From Gemmiger sp. An50 (GTDB lineage: Bacteria; Bacillota; Clostridia; Oscillospirales; Ruminococcaceae): a stretch of DNA of 64,000 bases. The notes under the pieces are model-generated. The model saw only the letters and a program-made list of their open reading frames with translations, was not told where the DNA came from and made no database searches. The stretch covers positions 82,814 to 146,813 of the forward strand of contig NZ_NFID01000010.1 of the NCBI RefSeq assembly GCF_002161595.1, written 5' to 3'. The position numbers and the translations under genes were made by a program. Positions 25,748-35,125 of the stretch are shown piece by piece (within the stretch, counting starts at the first letter, position 1; each line of letters opens with the position of its first letter).

Positions 25748-27373
25748 ATGCCGAACCTATTGATTTTGGGCGCGGGCGGTTTTGGCCATATGGTCTATGA
25801 ATCCGCCATGGCGACCCGCCAGTTCGATAAGATCGCCATGCTGGACGACGCCTGCAAGGAGAGCTGCGTCATCGGCAAGCTGGTGGACTATAAAGACTTC
25901 CGCAAGGAATACCCTTGTGCAGTGGCTGCATTCGGCAACAACAAGATGCGGCTGCACTGGGTGAAAAAGCTGCTGGAGGCCGATTTTGTGGTGCCCACCA
26001 TCATCCATCCCAGCGCGGTGGTCAGCCCCAGCGCCGAGATTGGCGCGGGCAGCTTCGTGATGCAGCGCGCCGTGATCAACACCCATACCAAGCTGGGCCT
26101 GGGCTGCCTGGTGAACAGCGGCGCCATCATCGACCACGACACCGTGGTGGACGAGGGCGCGCACATCGGACTGGGCAGCGTGGTCAAGGCCAACTGCCAT
26201 GTGGAGGCCCACCGCAAGGTGGAGGCGGGCGAGGTGATCTTCGCCAAGCGCCGCAAGATCGACGGCGTGGACAGCCGCATGCTGGAGGATGCACTGTATG
26301 CCTTCGGTTTCGGCAACCAGTGCAGCTATGTGCAGCCCTTCGGCGCGGGCCACATCAACGAGACCTACGCGGTGTTCATGCCCGGCGAGAACGGCGAGGA
26401 AGAGCTGAGTTATGTGCTGCAGCGCATCAACATCCACGTGTTCAAAAAGCCCCGCGAGGTAATGGAGAACATCTTCGGCGTGACCGAGTATCTGCGTCAG
26501 AGCATCCGCGCTTCCGGCGGCGACCCGGACCGGGAGACCCTGAGCTATATCAAGACCAAAGCCGGGGAAAACTATTACGAGGACACCGACGGTCTGCCCT
26601 GGCGGTGCTACAACTTCATTCCGGATTCCGTGTGCTACCAGAGCGTGGAGCGCCCGGAGCAGTTCTACCAGTCTGCACGCAGCTTCGGCCGCTTCCTCAA
26701 GCAGCTGGACGGCTATCCCGCCGACACCCTGTATGAGACCATTCCCAAGTTCCACGATACCGAGGACCGGCTGAAGAACTTTAAACAGGCGCTGCGCCGG
26801 GATGTGAAAAACCGTGCTCGCACCTGCAAGGACGAGATCCAGTTTGTGCTGGACCACGCGGCGGACTGCAGCGTGCTCATGAGCCAGCTGCGGGCGGGAA
26901 CTCTGCCGCTGCGGGTCACCCACAACGACACCAAGCTGAACAACATCCTGTTTGACGAGAAGAGCGGCCAGGGCATCTGCATCATCGATCTGGATACCAT
27001 CATGCCCGGCCTTGCCCTCAACGATTTCGGCGATTCCATCCGCTTCGGCGCCACCCATGCCGCCGAGGACGAGCCGGATCTGTCCAAGGTGAGCTTTGAC
27101 ATTGATCTGTTCGAGGCCTACACCAAGGGCTATCTGGAAACCGCGGGCGATGTGCTCACCGAAAACGAGAAGGCGAACCTGGCCTGGGGCGCCAAGATCC
27201 TGACCCTGGAATGCGGCATGCGCTTCTTGACCGACTATCTGCAGGGGGATACCTATTTCAAGACCCAGTATCCCACCCACAATCTGGTTCGGGCCCGCAC
27301 CCAGTTCAAGCTGGTGCAGGATATGGAGCAGCAGTTCGAGGCCATGCAGGCCATTGTGAAGAAATACAGCTGA
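25748..27373 (+). CDS. Fusion of NeuD/PglD-like sugar acyltransferase and NahK-like sugar kinase
   Basis: A single 541-residue frame joins two enzymes. Residues 1-168 are a PglD/NeuD-type acyltransferase: a Rossmann-like LLILGAGGFGH start and a left-handed beta helix from about residue 85, with the catalytic-type His in IDHD (H130). Residues 180-541 are an aminoglycoside-phosphotransferase-fold kinase closest to N-acetylhexosamine 1-kinases: FGAGHINETY near 198, catalytic THNDTKLNN (391-399) and metal-binding IDLDT (413-417). The inferred role is kinase activation plus acylation of an amino sugar for glycan. No internal stop or ribosome site suggests two proteins. A Wzy-like gene follows. Confidence 0.8.
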   Translation: MPNLLILGAGGFGHMVYESAMATRQFDKIAMLDDACKESCVIGKLVDYKDFRKEYPCAVAAFGNNKMRLHWVKKLLEADFVVPTIIHPSAVVSPSAEIGAGSFVMQRAVINTHTKLGLGCLVNSGAIIDHDTVVDEGAHIGLGSVVKANCHVEAHRKVEAGEVIFAKRRKIDGVDSRMLEDALYAFGFGNQCSYVQPFGAGHINETYAVFMPGENGEEELSYVLQRINIHVFKKPREVMENIFGVTEYLRQSIRASGGDPDRETLSYIKTKAGENYYEDTDGLPWRCYNFIPDSVCYQSVERPEQFYQSARSFGRFLKQLDGYPADTLYETIPKFHDTEDRLKNFKQALRRDVKNRARTCKDEIQFVLDHAADCSVLMSQLRAGTLPLRVTHNDTKLNNILFDEKSGQGICIIDLDTIMPGLALNDFGDSIRFGATHAAEDEPDLSKVSFDIDLFEAYTKGYLETAGDVLTENEKANLAWGAKILTLECGMRFLTDYLQGDTYFKTQYPTHNLVRARTQFKLVQDMEQQFEAMQAIVKKYS

Positions 27374-27449
27374 GCCGCACGGGACGCGGCACAAGGCAGG
27401 GCCTGCCGGCGCGGGCTCTGCCACCCTGTTTTTTGAAGGAGAAGGACCC

Positions 27450-28787
27450 TTGCATTCTTTTATTATCGACTGCCTTTACGGCTATGCGGATCTCGCCGTG
27501 CTGGGGCTTGCGCTTGCCTGCGTGTGGTACGCCTGGCAGACGCTGCGCCGCCCGATGGAGGCGCCCTGGTTCGGTTTGGGCAGGCAGCTGACGGTACAGC
27601 GGCAGCTGTTCGGCGGCTGGCTGGGCGGCGCGCGGCAGACGCTGGCGCCCTGGCTGTTTGCAGTGGCAGCGGCGGTCTACCAGTTCGAGATCTTTTTTGT
27701 GAACAGTCTGTACCGGGACCGTCTTCCCTGGCTGTTTGAATACGGGACCATGGCGCTGGACCACCTTGTGGCGCTCTGCCTGCTGGGGAAGATCCTGTTC
27801 TGCACCCGGTACGACGGACGGCAGCTGGCTGCCGTCTTCTGCGTGCTGTTTGTGATCCGCTGGGTGTTCATGAATAACCACGACAAGTGGATGATGATGG
27901 CACTGCTGTTCGCGCTGGCGGCCAAGGATGTGCCGCTGCGCCGGGCGCTGAAGCTGGTGTTCCCGGTGGGGGCGCTCAGCGTGGGCGTTGTGGCGCTCAG
28001 CTCGGTGACCGGTGTGATCGATACCATGCAGGAGCTGGGCACCGGCCGCTACCGGAACAGTTTCGGCTATGGATGGTACAACTTTTTCGGTGCCTGCCTG
28101 CTGGGGCTGGCGCTGATGTACGTGTGCCTGCGTGGAGCAAAGCGGCTGAAATGGTTTGACTTTGCTTTGCTGGCAGCTCTGGCACTGCTTTGTAACTTCG
28201 GACCGGACAGCCGTGCCGCCACCATGTGCCTGGCACTGCTCATTGCAGCTCTGCTGGTGGTGCGTGTCTGGCCTGGCGTGTTGCGGCCGCTGCCGGTGCG
28301 GCTGCTGCTCACGGCCGCACCGCTGCTTGCTTTCGCCGCCAGCATGGGCCTTGCCCTTGGCTGGAACCCGGAGAACCCGCTGCTGGCCCGGCTGGATGGC
28401 CTGCTCAGTACCCGGATCTCGCTGGGCTGGGAGGGCCTTACCACGATGCCCTTTGCCATTGCGGGCCAGATGCCCGGGGAGGAAATGCTGGTGGACAATG
28501 CCTACCTGCACTACTGGATTGTGGCCGGTCCGGTGGCCAGTGCGTTGATCTGGCTGGGCTTTGCCCTGCTGGTATGGCGGCTGCTCAAAGAGGGCCTGGC
28601 CGCCGAGGCGGTGTGCTGCCTGGTGATGCTCTGCCACGCCACCATGGAGACCCATGTGATGTGGGCCTGCGTGAATGTGACCATCTGGCTGCTGTGCGGA
28701 GTGATTTTCTGGCCCCGCCGCCAGCCAGGCTTTGAAAAGGAAGAGGAAAAAGAGAAAATCCATTCCAAAGGAGTCGTAACCATATGA
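27450..28787 (+). CDS. Wzy-like polysaccharide polymerase candidate
   Basis: A 445-residue polytopic membrane protein with about 11-12 helices. The large late loop (LGWEGL...VDNAYLHYWIVAGP) has the pattern of Wzy/O-antigen-ligase-type proteins, which join repeat units on the outer face of the membrane. Primary identity among Wzy proteins is always low, so the call rests on topology and that loop. The start is TTG at 27450 after AAGGAGAAGGA. The stop overlaps the ATG of the phosphodiesterase gene. Confidence 0.6.
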   Translation: MHSFIIDCLYGYADLAVLGLALACVWYAWQTLRRPMEAPWFGLGRQLTVQRQLFGGWLGGARQTLAPWLFAVAAAVYQFEIFFVNSLYRDRLPWLFEYGTMALDHLVALCLLGKILFCTRYDGRQLAAVFCVLFVIRWVFMNNHDKWMMMALLFALAAKDVPLRRALKLVFPVGALSVGVVALSSVTGVIDTMQELGTGRYRNSFGYGWYNFFGACLLGLALMYVCLRGAKRLKWFDFALLAALALLCNFGPDSRAATMCLALLIAALLVVRVWPGVLRPLPVRLLLTAAPLLAFAASMGLALGWNPENPLLARLDGLLSTRISLGWEGLTTMPFAIAGQMPGEEMLVDNAYLHYWIVAGPVASALIWLGFALLVWRLLKEGLAAEAVCCLVMLCHATMETHVMWACVNVTIWLLCGVIFWPRRQPGFEKEEEKEKIHSKGVVTI

Positions 28788-29326
28788 AGCTTCTGATTGC
28801 GTCCGACCTGCACGGTTCGGCCTATTATTGTGAAAAACTGATGGAGCGCATCCAGGCCGAGCAGCCGGACCGCATCCTGCTGCTGGGTGACCTGTTGTAC
28901 CACGGTCCCCGCAACGACCTGCCCGAGGGCTACGCACCCAAAAAGGTGATCCCCATGCTGAACGGCCTGAAGGAGAAGATCATCGCGGTGCGGGGCAACT
29001 GCGAGGCAGAGGTGGACCAGATGGTGCTGGAATTCCCGGTGATGGCGGATTACACCACCCTTTGGCTGGAGGAAGGCAAATGCCTGTTTGCCACCCACGG
29101 CCATAAATTTAACCCGGAGAACCTGCCCCCCATGCCCGCACACAGCGCCTTTGTGTTCGGCCATGTGCACGTGAAGCATGCCCGCTGGCGGGACGATACC
29201 CTGATTCTGAACCCGGGCAGTGTGTCCATTCCTAAGGACGGCTCCCACAGCTATATGATCTATGAAAACGGCCTGTTCACCACCAAGACCATCGACGGCC
29301 AGGTGCTGGGCAGCATTGCCTACTGA
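28784..29326 (+). CDS. YfcE-type metallophosphodiesterase
   Basis: A 180-residue calcineurin-fold phosphodiesterase of the YfcE/MJ0936 family. Metal ligands are visible in order: SDLHG (D8, H10), LGDLLYHGP (D36), RGNCE, THGH and GHVH. The natural substrate of these enzymes is unclear. Its ATG overlaps the Wzy-like gene stop (ATGA), and luxS follows after 14 bases, so it is in the middle of an operon. Confidence 0.93.
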   Translation: MKLLIASDLHGSAYYCEKLMERIQAEQPDRILLLGDLLYHGPRNDLPEGYAPKKVIPMLNGLKEKIIAVRGNCEAEVDQMVLEFPVMADYTTLWLEEGKCLFATHGHKFNPENLPPMPAHSAFVFGHVHVKHARWRDDTLILNPGSVSIPKDGSHSYMIYENGLFTTKTIDGQVLGSIAY

Positions 29327-29340
29327 GCAGGAGGATTCCC

Positions 29341-29808
29341 ATGAAAACCATCGCAAGCTTTACCGTCGACCACGACAAGCTGGAAAAAGGCATGTATGTC
29401 TCCCGGGTGGACGGCGACGTGATTACCTACGATATCCGCATGGTCAAGCCCAACGGGGGCGTGTATCTGCCCAGTCCCGCCATGCACACCTTCGAGCATC
29501 TGTTCGCCACCTATGTGCGCAACTCCGCCTACAGCGACCAGATCATCTATGTGGGCCCCATGGGCTGCCGCACCGGTTTTTACTTCCTCACCCGGGATGC
29601 CCTGGAAAAGGAGCAGGCCATTGCCCTGGTGCGGGAGTGCTTCGCCTTCATCGCTGGCTTCGAGGGCAAGATCCCCGGCAGCGAGCGCAAGGAGTGCGGC
29701 AACTATCTGGAGCACGACCTGCCCGGCGCCAAGGCCGTGGCGGCGGATATGTGCAAGGTGTTGGAGCACTGGACCGTGCCCATGCTGCAGTACGACTACC
29801 AGGCGTAA
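29341..29808 (+). CDS. luxS: S-ribosylhomocysteine lyase LuxS
   Basis: It splits S-ribosylhomocysteine to homocysteine and DPD, the precursor of autoinducer-2, as part of the activated methyl cycle. The 155-residue protein has the metal motif HTFEH (H49, H53), third ligand C119, and catalytic C76 in GPMGCRTGFY plus E52. Length is normal. The start ATG follows AGGAGG. It ends the operon, with a strong terminator. Confidence 0.98.
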   Translation: MKTIASFTVDHDKLEKGMYVSRVDGDVITYDIRMVKPNGGVYLPSPAMHTFEHLFATYVRNSAYSDQIIYVGPMGCRTGFYFLTRDALEKEQAIALVRECFAFIAGFEGKIPGSERKECGNYLEHDLPGAKAVAADMCKVLEHWTVPMLQYDYQA

Positions 29809-29831
29809 GCGTTTCCAAACCGCAAAATTTC

Positions 29832-29874
29832 AAAAGCAGCCGCGCAACAAATTGATTGCGCGGCTGCTTTTTTG
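29832..29874 (+). terminator. Intrinsic terminator after luxS
   Basis: AAAGCAGCCGCGCAA pairs with TTGCGCGGCTGCTTT and is followed by TTT. Confidence 0.92.
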
Positions 29875-30137
29875 CATGCTATAATAAGGCCGATCCCGCA
29901 CAATTCATGCCCAAGAGCTCAGGCAAGGCTATCGCGCCAAAATTTTCCGGCGCGTTCTGCTGCCTGGAATGATTCGGGATTGATCCAACACTTGCAATGC
30001 GCGGCAGGGAACCGGCCAGCCGCGCAAAATTTTTACTCCTTGGTTAGTTTCTGCTAACCAAAAGCGTGCCGAATATCCGGCCCGTACGGATAAGACGGCA
30101 CAAAACAGAATGTATCCCGGAAAAGGAGAACGATCCG
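29875..30137 (+). other. Intergenic region with TATAAT and an 8-bp dyad
   Basis: No gene is seen in this stretch between luxS and the small lipoprotein. A TATAAT lies at 29879-29884 without a good -35. A perfect dyad TTGGTTAG/CTAACCAA (30040-30047 with 30054-30061) could be an operator or a small hairpin in the lipoprotein leader. Confidence 0.5.
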
Positions 30138-30347
30138 ATGACCAAATTCATTTCCACACTGGCTGCGGCAGTTTTGCTGGCGGCATCCCTGGCAGGCTGC
30201 GGAGTCGTGGCAGACCTTGCGGCCTCTGCTTCGCCCAAGAATAAGCAGAGCGAATCTTCGCCGGTAAACACGGCGGTTTCCGAGCCATACAGCGTGCTGC
30301 CGGTGCCGGAATCCGGTGCGGAACAGAGCGCTTCCGCCGCCGGATAA
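30138..30347 (+). CDS. Small lipoprotein of unknown function
   Basis: A 69-residue protein with a typical lipoprotein signal: a basic start, a hydrophobic stretch and the lipobox LAGC (Cys21). The mature part of about 48 residues is rich in Ser, Ala, Pro and Glu, and looks disordered. The ATG at 30138 is ten bases after AAAAGGAG, which fixes the start; a longer frame upstream has no ribosome site. Confidence 0.65.
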   Translation: MTKFISTLAAAVLLAASLAGCGVVADLAASASPKNKQSESSPVNTAVSEPYSVLPVPESGAEQSASAAG

Positions 30348-30387
30348 AGCCCAAAAGCCTTCGCTCGGTTTGTTGACGCAAAAGCAA

Positions 30388-30433
30388 AAAGCCCCGCCCC
30401 GGTGTGCAGATCTTGCACCCGGGGCGGGGCTTT
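30388..30433 (-). terminator. Terminator of the capsule operon
   Basis: A stem of AAAGCCCCGCCCCGG with its complement closes over TGCA-rich bases. On the minus strand it is followed by TTTTTGCTTTTG, so it ends the long minus-strand operon; it may also slow plus-strand transcripts. Confidence 0.85.
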
Positions 30434-30461
30434 GAAGTTTAAGCATGCAACGGAGGGCAAA

Positions 30462-31784
30462 TCAGGCGGCGCTGGCCGCAGCAAACCATTCCTCGTCCAC
30501 CACCAGGCAGTCGGCGGTGCTGCCCACCAGGGCATTGGTCACCAGGTCGGCGTTGTCTGCTCCGTAGGTCTCCAGATACTGGGCCTCGTAGGAGGTCTGC
30601 AGGCCCTGCAAAGCGGCCTCGATGCCGGGGAAATACAGCTTGAGCGCCTCCGGCTTGCAGTGCAGGCCGTCGTAGAACAGGCTTTCCGGCACGCCGATGC
30701 GGCTGGCATGGTAACTGCCGTACAGCGGGATGTTGTGCTTTTCGGCAAAGCTGCGCAGCCAGGGCTCCACCTCAAAGAAGCCCTCGAAGCCCTGGGGATT
30801 GTTGTAAACGTGCTTGATGATGAAGGGATGGTAGGGGGTAAGCAGGAAGACCACGTTCACGTCCTTGCTCTGCACATAGGTCACAAAACGCTCGAACAGA
30901 TCGGTCCAGTAGGGGTCCATCTTGGAGAAGCCGTGCAGGCCCTCCAGCGTGCCCGCCTGGTCCAGCACCTCGGCCATCACCTGGTCGTAATCCCAGTTGC
31001 GGAAATCCGACTGATACAGTACGCTGCCGTCCGGTTCCTTCACGTTGTTGTCCAGCTTATCCCGATCGCCGGTCACCGCCTGGAAGGGGATGCTCTCGCC
31101 GTCTTCGGTGGTGGTTTCGCCGGTGGCCCGCTGCTTGAGGGCATATTTTACGTTGCCTTGGAAGTAGGCCGGGTCGATCAGAGCCTTCCACAGTTCCAGC
31201 TTGTCCGGCTCCTCGTAGTCGCTGGTCATGCCTAGGCCCTTCTGCAAAAACTCGCTGAACAGCTCGGTGTCCGCCTTTTTGTTCAGGTCGGCGGCGCCGT
31301 CGCCGTTGAACAGCCAGGGGTCCACCTCGATGATCAGATTCTTGGGCAGCTTGCCCTCCTTGTCCAGCAGATAGAAGCAGTTCATGATGTCCATGGCGGA
31401 GGCGCCGCTCAGACCCATGTTGAAAAAGCTGCCGCCCACCAGCTCCTGCCGCAGCTGCAGCACCCGGCTGGAGCCCAGGGCCACGGTGTCCGGCACCTGT
31501 TCCTCGGGCAGATTCTGCACATACAGCTTCAGCACCGCACGCTCGTCCATCTTGTCGTAGTTGGATACGGTGTCGCCTGCCAGCAGCATGTTGGCCACCT
31601 CGCGGGGGGCAAGCTCGCCCTGGAACAGGCCGCTGATGTCCACCTTATGGCTGAACCAGACCATGAACAGCAGGATGGGAATAAAAAAGCTGAATTTGAT
31701 CAGAATCTCCAGCCCGGTAAAAAAGCGGTACAGCAAGGTGCGCACGAGACTGCGCTTTTTTTTGCGCTTTGGTTGATTGGTCAA
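30462..31784 (-). CDS. SGNH-like partner of MBOAT acyltransferase (AlgX/DltD-like)
   Basis: A 440-residue protein with one N-terminal membrane helix after a very basic start, then an exported domain. It contains a GSSR block (ALGSSRVLQL) like the GDSL nucleophile region and a late FYDGLHCKPEAL resembling the Asp-x-x-His end of SGNH esterases. Such proteins work with an MBOAT to place acyl groups on exported polysaccharide. The MBOAT gene lies 15 bases upstream. It is the last gene of the minus-strand operon. Confidence 0.75.
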   Translation of the reverse strand: MTNQPKRKKKRSLVRTLLYRFFTGLEILIKFSFFIPILLFMVWFSHKVDISGLFQGELAPREVANMLLAGDTVSNYDKMDERAVLKLYVQNLPEEQVPDTVALGSSRVLQLRQELVGGSFFNMGLSGASAMDIMNCFYLLDKEGKLPKNLIIEVDPWLFNGDGAADLNKKADTELFSEFLQKGLGMTSDYEEPDKLELWKALIDPAYFQGNVKYALKQRATGETTTEDGESIPFQAVTGDRDKLDNNVKEPDGSVLYQSDFRNWDYDQVMAEVLDQAGTLEGLHGFSKMDPYWTDLFERFVTYVQSKDVNVVFLLTPYHPFIIKHVYNNPQGFEGFFEVEPWLRSFAEKHNIPLYGSYHASRIGVPESLFYDGLHCKPEALKLYFPGIEAALQGLQTSYEAQYLETYGADNADLVTNALVGSTADCLVVDEEWFAAASAA

Positions 31785-31799
31785 GATCGCCGCACCTCC

Positions 31800-33281
31800 T
31801 TAGAATTGCTGATAGATATAGGCCGACTGGCCGAATACGCCAAAGAACAGCAGCAGCAGGCAGAGACCGTAATACAGCGGCCAGCGCACCCAGGCCCGCT
31901 GGGTACGAATCCACTGGGCCACCGGGCCGCGGGCCTCGATCAGCTCCACCACCAGGCTGCTGGCCACCAGCATGAGTACCGTTGTGCCGCCCAGGCCCAG
32001 CGCCGCAAAGCCGCTGGCCAGCTGGGCGAGGCCCGCCTTGCCCCAGTCGGTGAACAGGCCGGCGAACACCGTGCCCGCCTTGCCGCCGTACAGATCGGCC
32101 GCGAAGAAGACGATGCAGGCGGTGAACAAAAGATACACGCAGCACCGCTGAATGAATCCCTGCAGATGGGGGATCTGATACAGCGGGTTCTTCTTGGCCA
32201 GCTTGCGGCGCTTTTTGGCGGTGGCCTTGCCCACCACCATGAACAGGCCGTTCAAAACGCCCCAGATCACATAACCCAGGCTTGCGCCGTGCCACAGGCC
32301 GCTGATGGGGAAGATGATGAAGATGTTGAACCAGCCCTGCAGCTTGCCCAGAATGCCCTCCGCGCCCCGGTTATAGAAGGAGAGGGGGGTGAAGATGTAA
32401 TCCTTAAACCAGTTGGTCAGGCTCATGTGCCACCGGTTCCACAGCTCGGTGTAAGTCTTGGCGGCAAAGGGACGGTTGAAGTTTTCCAGAAGATCGAAGC
32501 CCAGCATCCGGCCCGCGCCGATGGCGATGTCGCAGCAGCCGGAGAAGTCCATGTAGATCTGATAGCTGAACAGCAGGCTGGCCGCCAGCAGATAGGGGCC
32601 GGTGTGCTTGTCCGGCGCGGAGTAGACCGCCCGCACGAATACGCCGATGTTGTCGGCGATGACCATCTTTTTCACATAGCCCCACAGCACCCGGAACAAA
32701 CCGCCCGCCACCCGGTCATAGTCGAACCGGCGGGGATGGTCGAACTGGGCCATCAGGTGCTCCTTGCGCTCGATGGGACCGGTGAAGATGCAGGGGAAGA
32801 AGCTCACGAACAGCGCGTATTTCAGCGGATTGCGCTCGGCCTTGGTCTGGTGCAGGTATACGTCGATCACGTAGCCCAGGCTCTGGAAGGTGAAGTAGGA
32901 AAGGCCCAGCGGCGCAATCAGGTCCAGATGGGGCGCTTCGCCGCCGAACAGACCGGTGATCCCGCCCAGCAGTTCGCCGAAGAAGTTGAAGTATTTGAAG
33001 AAGAACAGAAACCCGCAGCATACCGCCAACGAGACCACCAGAAACAGACGCCGGGTGGCCTGCTGGGGAACGCTGTCCATGGCCAGGGCGCACACCCAGG
33101 TCACCACGGTCACGCTGATCAGGATGAACACCAGCCGGGCATTTTCCGGCTTATACAGATAAAAAGCGTAGCTGGCCAGCAGCCAGAGATAGGGCTTTAC
33201 CGGGCGGGGCACACAGTAGGTGAGCACCGCCACCCCCGCAAAAAAGCCCAGAAAGACCAATGTGTTAAAATCCATGCACAC
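31800..33281 (-). CDS. MBOAT-family O-acyltransferase (AlgI/DltB-like)
   Basis: A 493-residue integral membrane protein with about 12 helices. The family centre is clear: PIERKEHLMAQFD near residue 175, FKDYIFTPLSFY, and FPISGLWHGASLGYVIWG with the MBOAT histidine. It passes acyl groups (often acetyl) across the membrane for attachment to glycan. With the SGNH protein next to it, it probably O-acylates the capsule built by the upstream genes; acyl type and sugar are not known. Confidence 0.93.
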   Translation of the reverse strand: MCMDFNTLVFLGFFAGVAVLTYCVPRPVKPYLWLLASYAFYLYKPENARLVFILISVTVVTWVCALAMDSVPQQATRRLFLVVSLAVCCGFLFFFKYFNFFGELLGGITGLFGGEAPHLDLIAPLGLSYFTFQSLGYVIDVYLHQTKAERNPLKYALFVSFFPCIFTGPIERKEHLMAQFDHPRRFDYDRVAGGLFRVLWGYVKKMVIADNIGVFVRAVYSAPDKHTGPYLLAASLLFSYQIYMDFSGCCDIAIGAGRMLGFDLLENFNRPFAAKTYTELWNRWHMSLTNWFKDYIFTPLSFYNRGAEGILGKLQGWFNIFIIFPISGLWHGASLGYVIWGVLNGLFMVVGKATAKKRRKLAKKNPLYQIPHLQGFIQRCCVYLLFTACIVFFAADLYGGKAGTVFAGLFTDWGKAGLAQLASGFAALGLGGTTVLMLVASSLVVELIEARGPVAQWIRTQRAWVRWPLYYGLCLLLLFFGVFGQSAYIYQQF

Positions 33282-33324
33282 ACCTCACACCGAAATCGTT
33301 GAATCGAAGGGATTGCCCCGGGAA

Positions 33325-35103
33325 CTAGGAGCCCAGCTCCTGCTGCCGCTGAATGAAGGTGCCCCGGTCCAGATAGGGAGTGGAAGCCGGATCGAACCCC
33401 CAGCGCTCCAGTTCCGCATCGCTCTGTGCGTCCGGGGATTTGAACACCACATACTCATATTCCTCAAAGGCGGCGGCCAGATAGGGGCCGTCGTCCCGAA
33501 GCTGCCAAAGAGCCGCGTGATCTGTGTTGAACACATAACGGGCCACCATCAGGCCCGACCAGCCGTCCACCGGGGAGCCGTTGGTGTAGAACAGGTAGCT
33601 GGCCCCTTCCGGCAGGCCGTATTCATCCCGCAGCTCGATCCAGGGGGCTTGCTCCTCGTTGTTCTGGTAATCCTGCTTGCTGTAAAGGCAGCGCAGGGAA
33701 TAGGGCTGAAAGACGATCAGCGCGAACAGGCAGCAGGCAAGAATGGCGCCGCCCGCCCAGGGGCGCGCCTTGTGCCCCTGCAGGTGCCAGAGCAGCGCCA
33801 GCAGCATAAGTCCGGCGATGGCGGCGCAGAAGCACACGATGTAGCGGGGAAGACTGGCCAGAACCAGCATCTCCTCCCGGCTCATGGATAGCAAATAGGT
33901 CAGATATAGTGTGAACAGATAAAAGGCAAGAACGCCCAGGCTGCTGCCCGCATAGAGCAGGGCGCGCTTTTTTTCGATGCGGCCCATTGCCAGCAAAAGC
34001 AGAGGAACCGCAGCGCACAGAGCGGCGGTGATCCAGAAAAAGGCCACGCCGCTGTAGCCCGGGTGCAGCCAGTAGCTGAAAAAGCTGCGCTGAAAGGCGG
34101 CGATGTCCGCGGTGCTCTTTTCGCTGATCTGCTGGGCGTAATTCTCCACCGAAACCGAATGCTTGGAAACGGTTTCGCCGTATACCAGCTGGATGCGCAG
34201 CAGCCAAAGCGCCCATACGCCGATGGGGGCAAGGGTCAGCAGCCCGCTCCAGATCCACTGCACCTTGCGGGAAAAGCCGCTGTGCCAGACCATCCACAGG
34301 GCCAGGGCAAGACCGATGACCGCAAACATGAGCCCGCTGTTTTTGACCAGGGTGGTGAAGCAGAGCAGCGCCAGCGCGCCCGTCAGGCCGCCGGCCGGAT
34401 TCGCTTCACAGGAGGCGAGAAGCACGGCGGCGGTGGCCAGCACCAGCAGGCTGAACAGGTAGTCCACCATCAGGCTTCCGCAGCCGTTGAACTGCAAAAA
34501 GGAAAAGACGCCGTAGGCAACCAGAGCGGCCCCCACCGCTAAGGATTTGCGGCACAGCGGGATCAGGGCCAGGATGCAGGCCATGTTCAGAATGATGTGG
34601 GCAAACAGCATGGTGCCGTCCGAGGTGCCCAGCAGATCGCACACCAGCTTGATCCAGACGGCAGTCCCCGGCGGATAGCTCACATATTCCACCGCGGTGT
34701 TGGCAGCGGTGGGGAAGGCGTTGTGGGTCAGGATGCTCTTGGCGACGATGGCCCAATGGGCAAAATTGTCGTGCCCTTCCACGGCGGCGCCGCGCAAAAG
34801 CAGCATGAACCAGCCGCACACCAGGCCGAAGCCGATCATGGGCAGGGTGACAAAGCGCCGCAGCAGCTTGGGCCCCTGCCGGAAAAGCGTCCACAGGCCC
34901 AGCAGGATTCCGCCGCCGTACAAAACCGGCTGGATCAGTCCGAACAGGTTCACCAGTCCGAACAGATAGGTGACCACCGAAAGGGCGCACATGGAGACCA
35001 CCGGCGTTTGCTCCGCCGGAATCCGCAGTCGGTGGAACAGCCAGAGACACCAGCCCAGGAAAAAGCCGGCAAATAAAAAAAGATGGAGCAGCAATGCCAT
35101 CAT
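33325..35103 (-). CDS. Polytopic membrane protein, GT-C-like, paralogue of the 3-1703 gene
   Basis: A 592-residue protein with about 12 membrane helices and a soluble C-terminal part. The loop HDNFAHWA (near residue 110) and SYPPG match the positions of NDEFSHWA and EYPP in the first protein of the window. Such acidic loops bind the metal and lipid-linked donor in GT-C enzymes. The ATG at 35103 is preferred over the TTG at 35115, which touches the AAAAGGA site. It lies between DUF2304 and the MBOAT gene in the capsule operon. Confidence 0.72.
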   Translation of the reverse strand: MMALLLHLFLFAGFFLGWCLWLFHRLRIPAEQTPVVSMCALSVVTYLFGLVNLFGLIQPVLYGGGILLGLWTLFRQGPKLLRRFVTLPMIGFGLVCGWFMLLLRGAAVEGHDNFAHWAIVAKSILTHNAFPTAANTAVEYVSYPPGTAVWIKLVCDLLGTSDGTMLFAHIILNMACILALIPLCRKSLAVGAALVAYGVFSFLQFNGCGSLMVDYLFSLLVLATAAVLLASCEANPAGGLTGALALLCFTTLVKNSGLMFAVIGLALALWMVWHSGFSRKVQWIWSGLLTLAPIGVWALWLLRIQLVYGETVSKHSVSVENYAQQISEKSTADIAAFQRSFFSYWLHPGYSGVAFFWITAALCAAVPLLLLAMGRIEKKRALLYAGSSLGVLAFYLFTLYLTYLLSMSREEMLVLASLPRYIVCFCAAIAGLMLLALLWHLQGHKARPWAGGAILACCLFALIVFQPYSLRCLYSKQDYQNNEEQAPWIELRDEYGLPEGASYLFYTNGSPVDGWSGLMVARYVFNTDHAALWQLRDDGPYLAAAFEEYEYVVFKSPDAQSDAELERWGFDPASTPYLDRGTFIQRQQELGS

Positions 35104-35125
35104 GAAATGTATCAATCCTTTTGCG

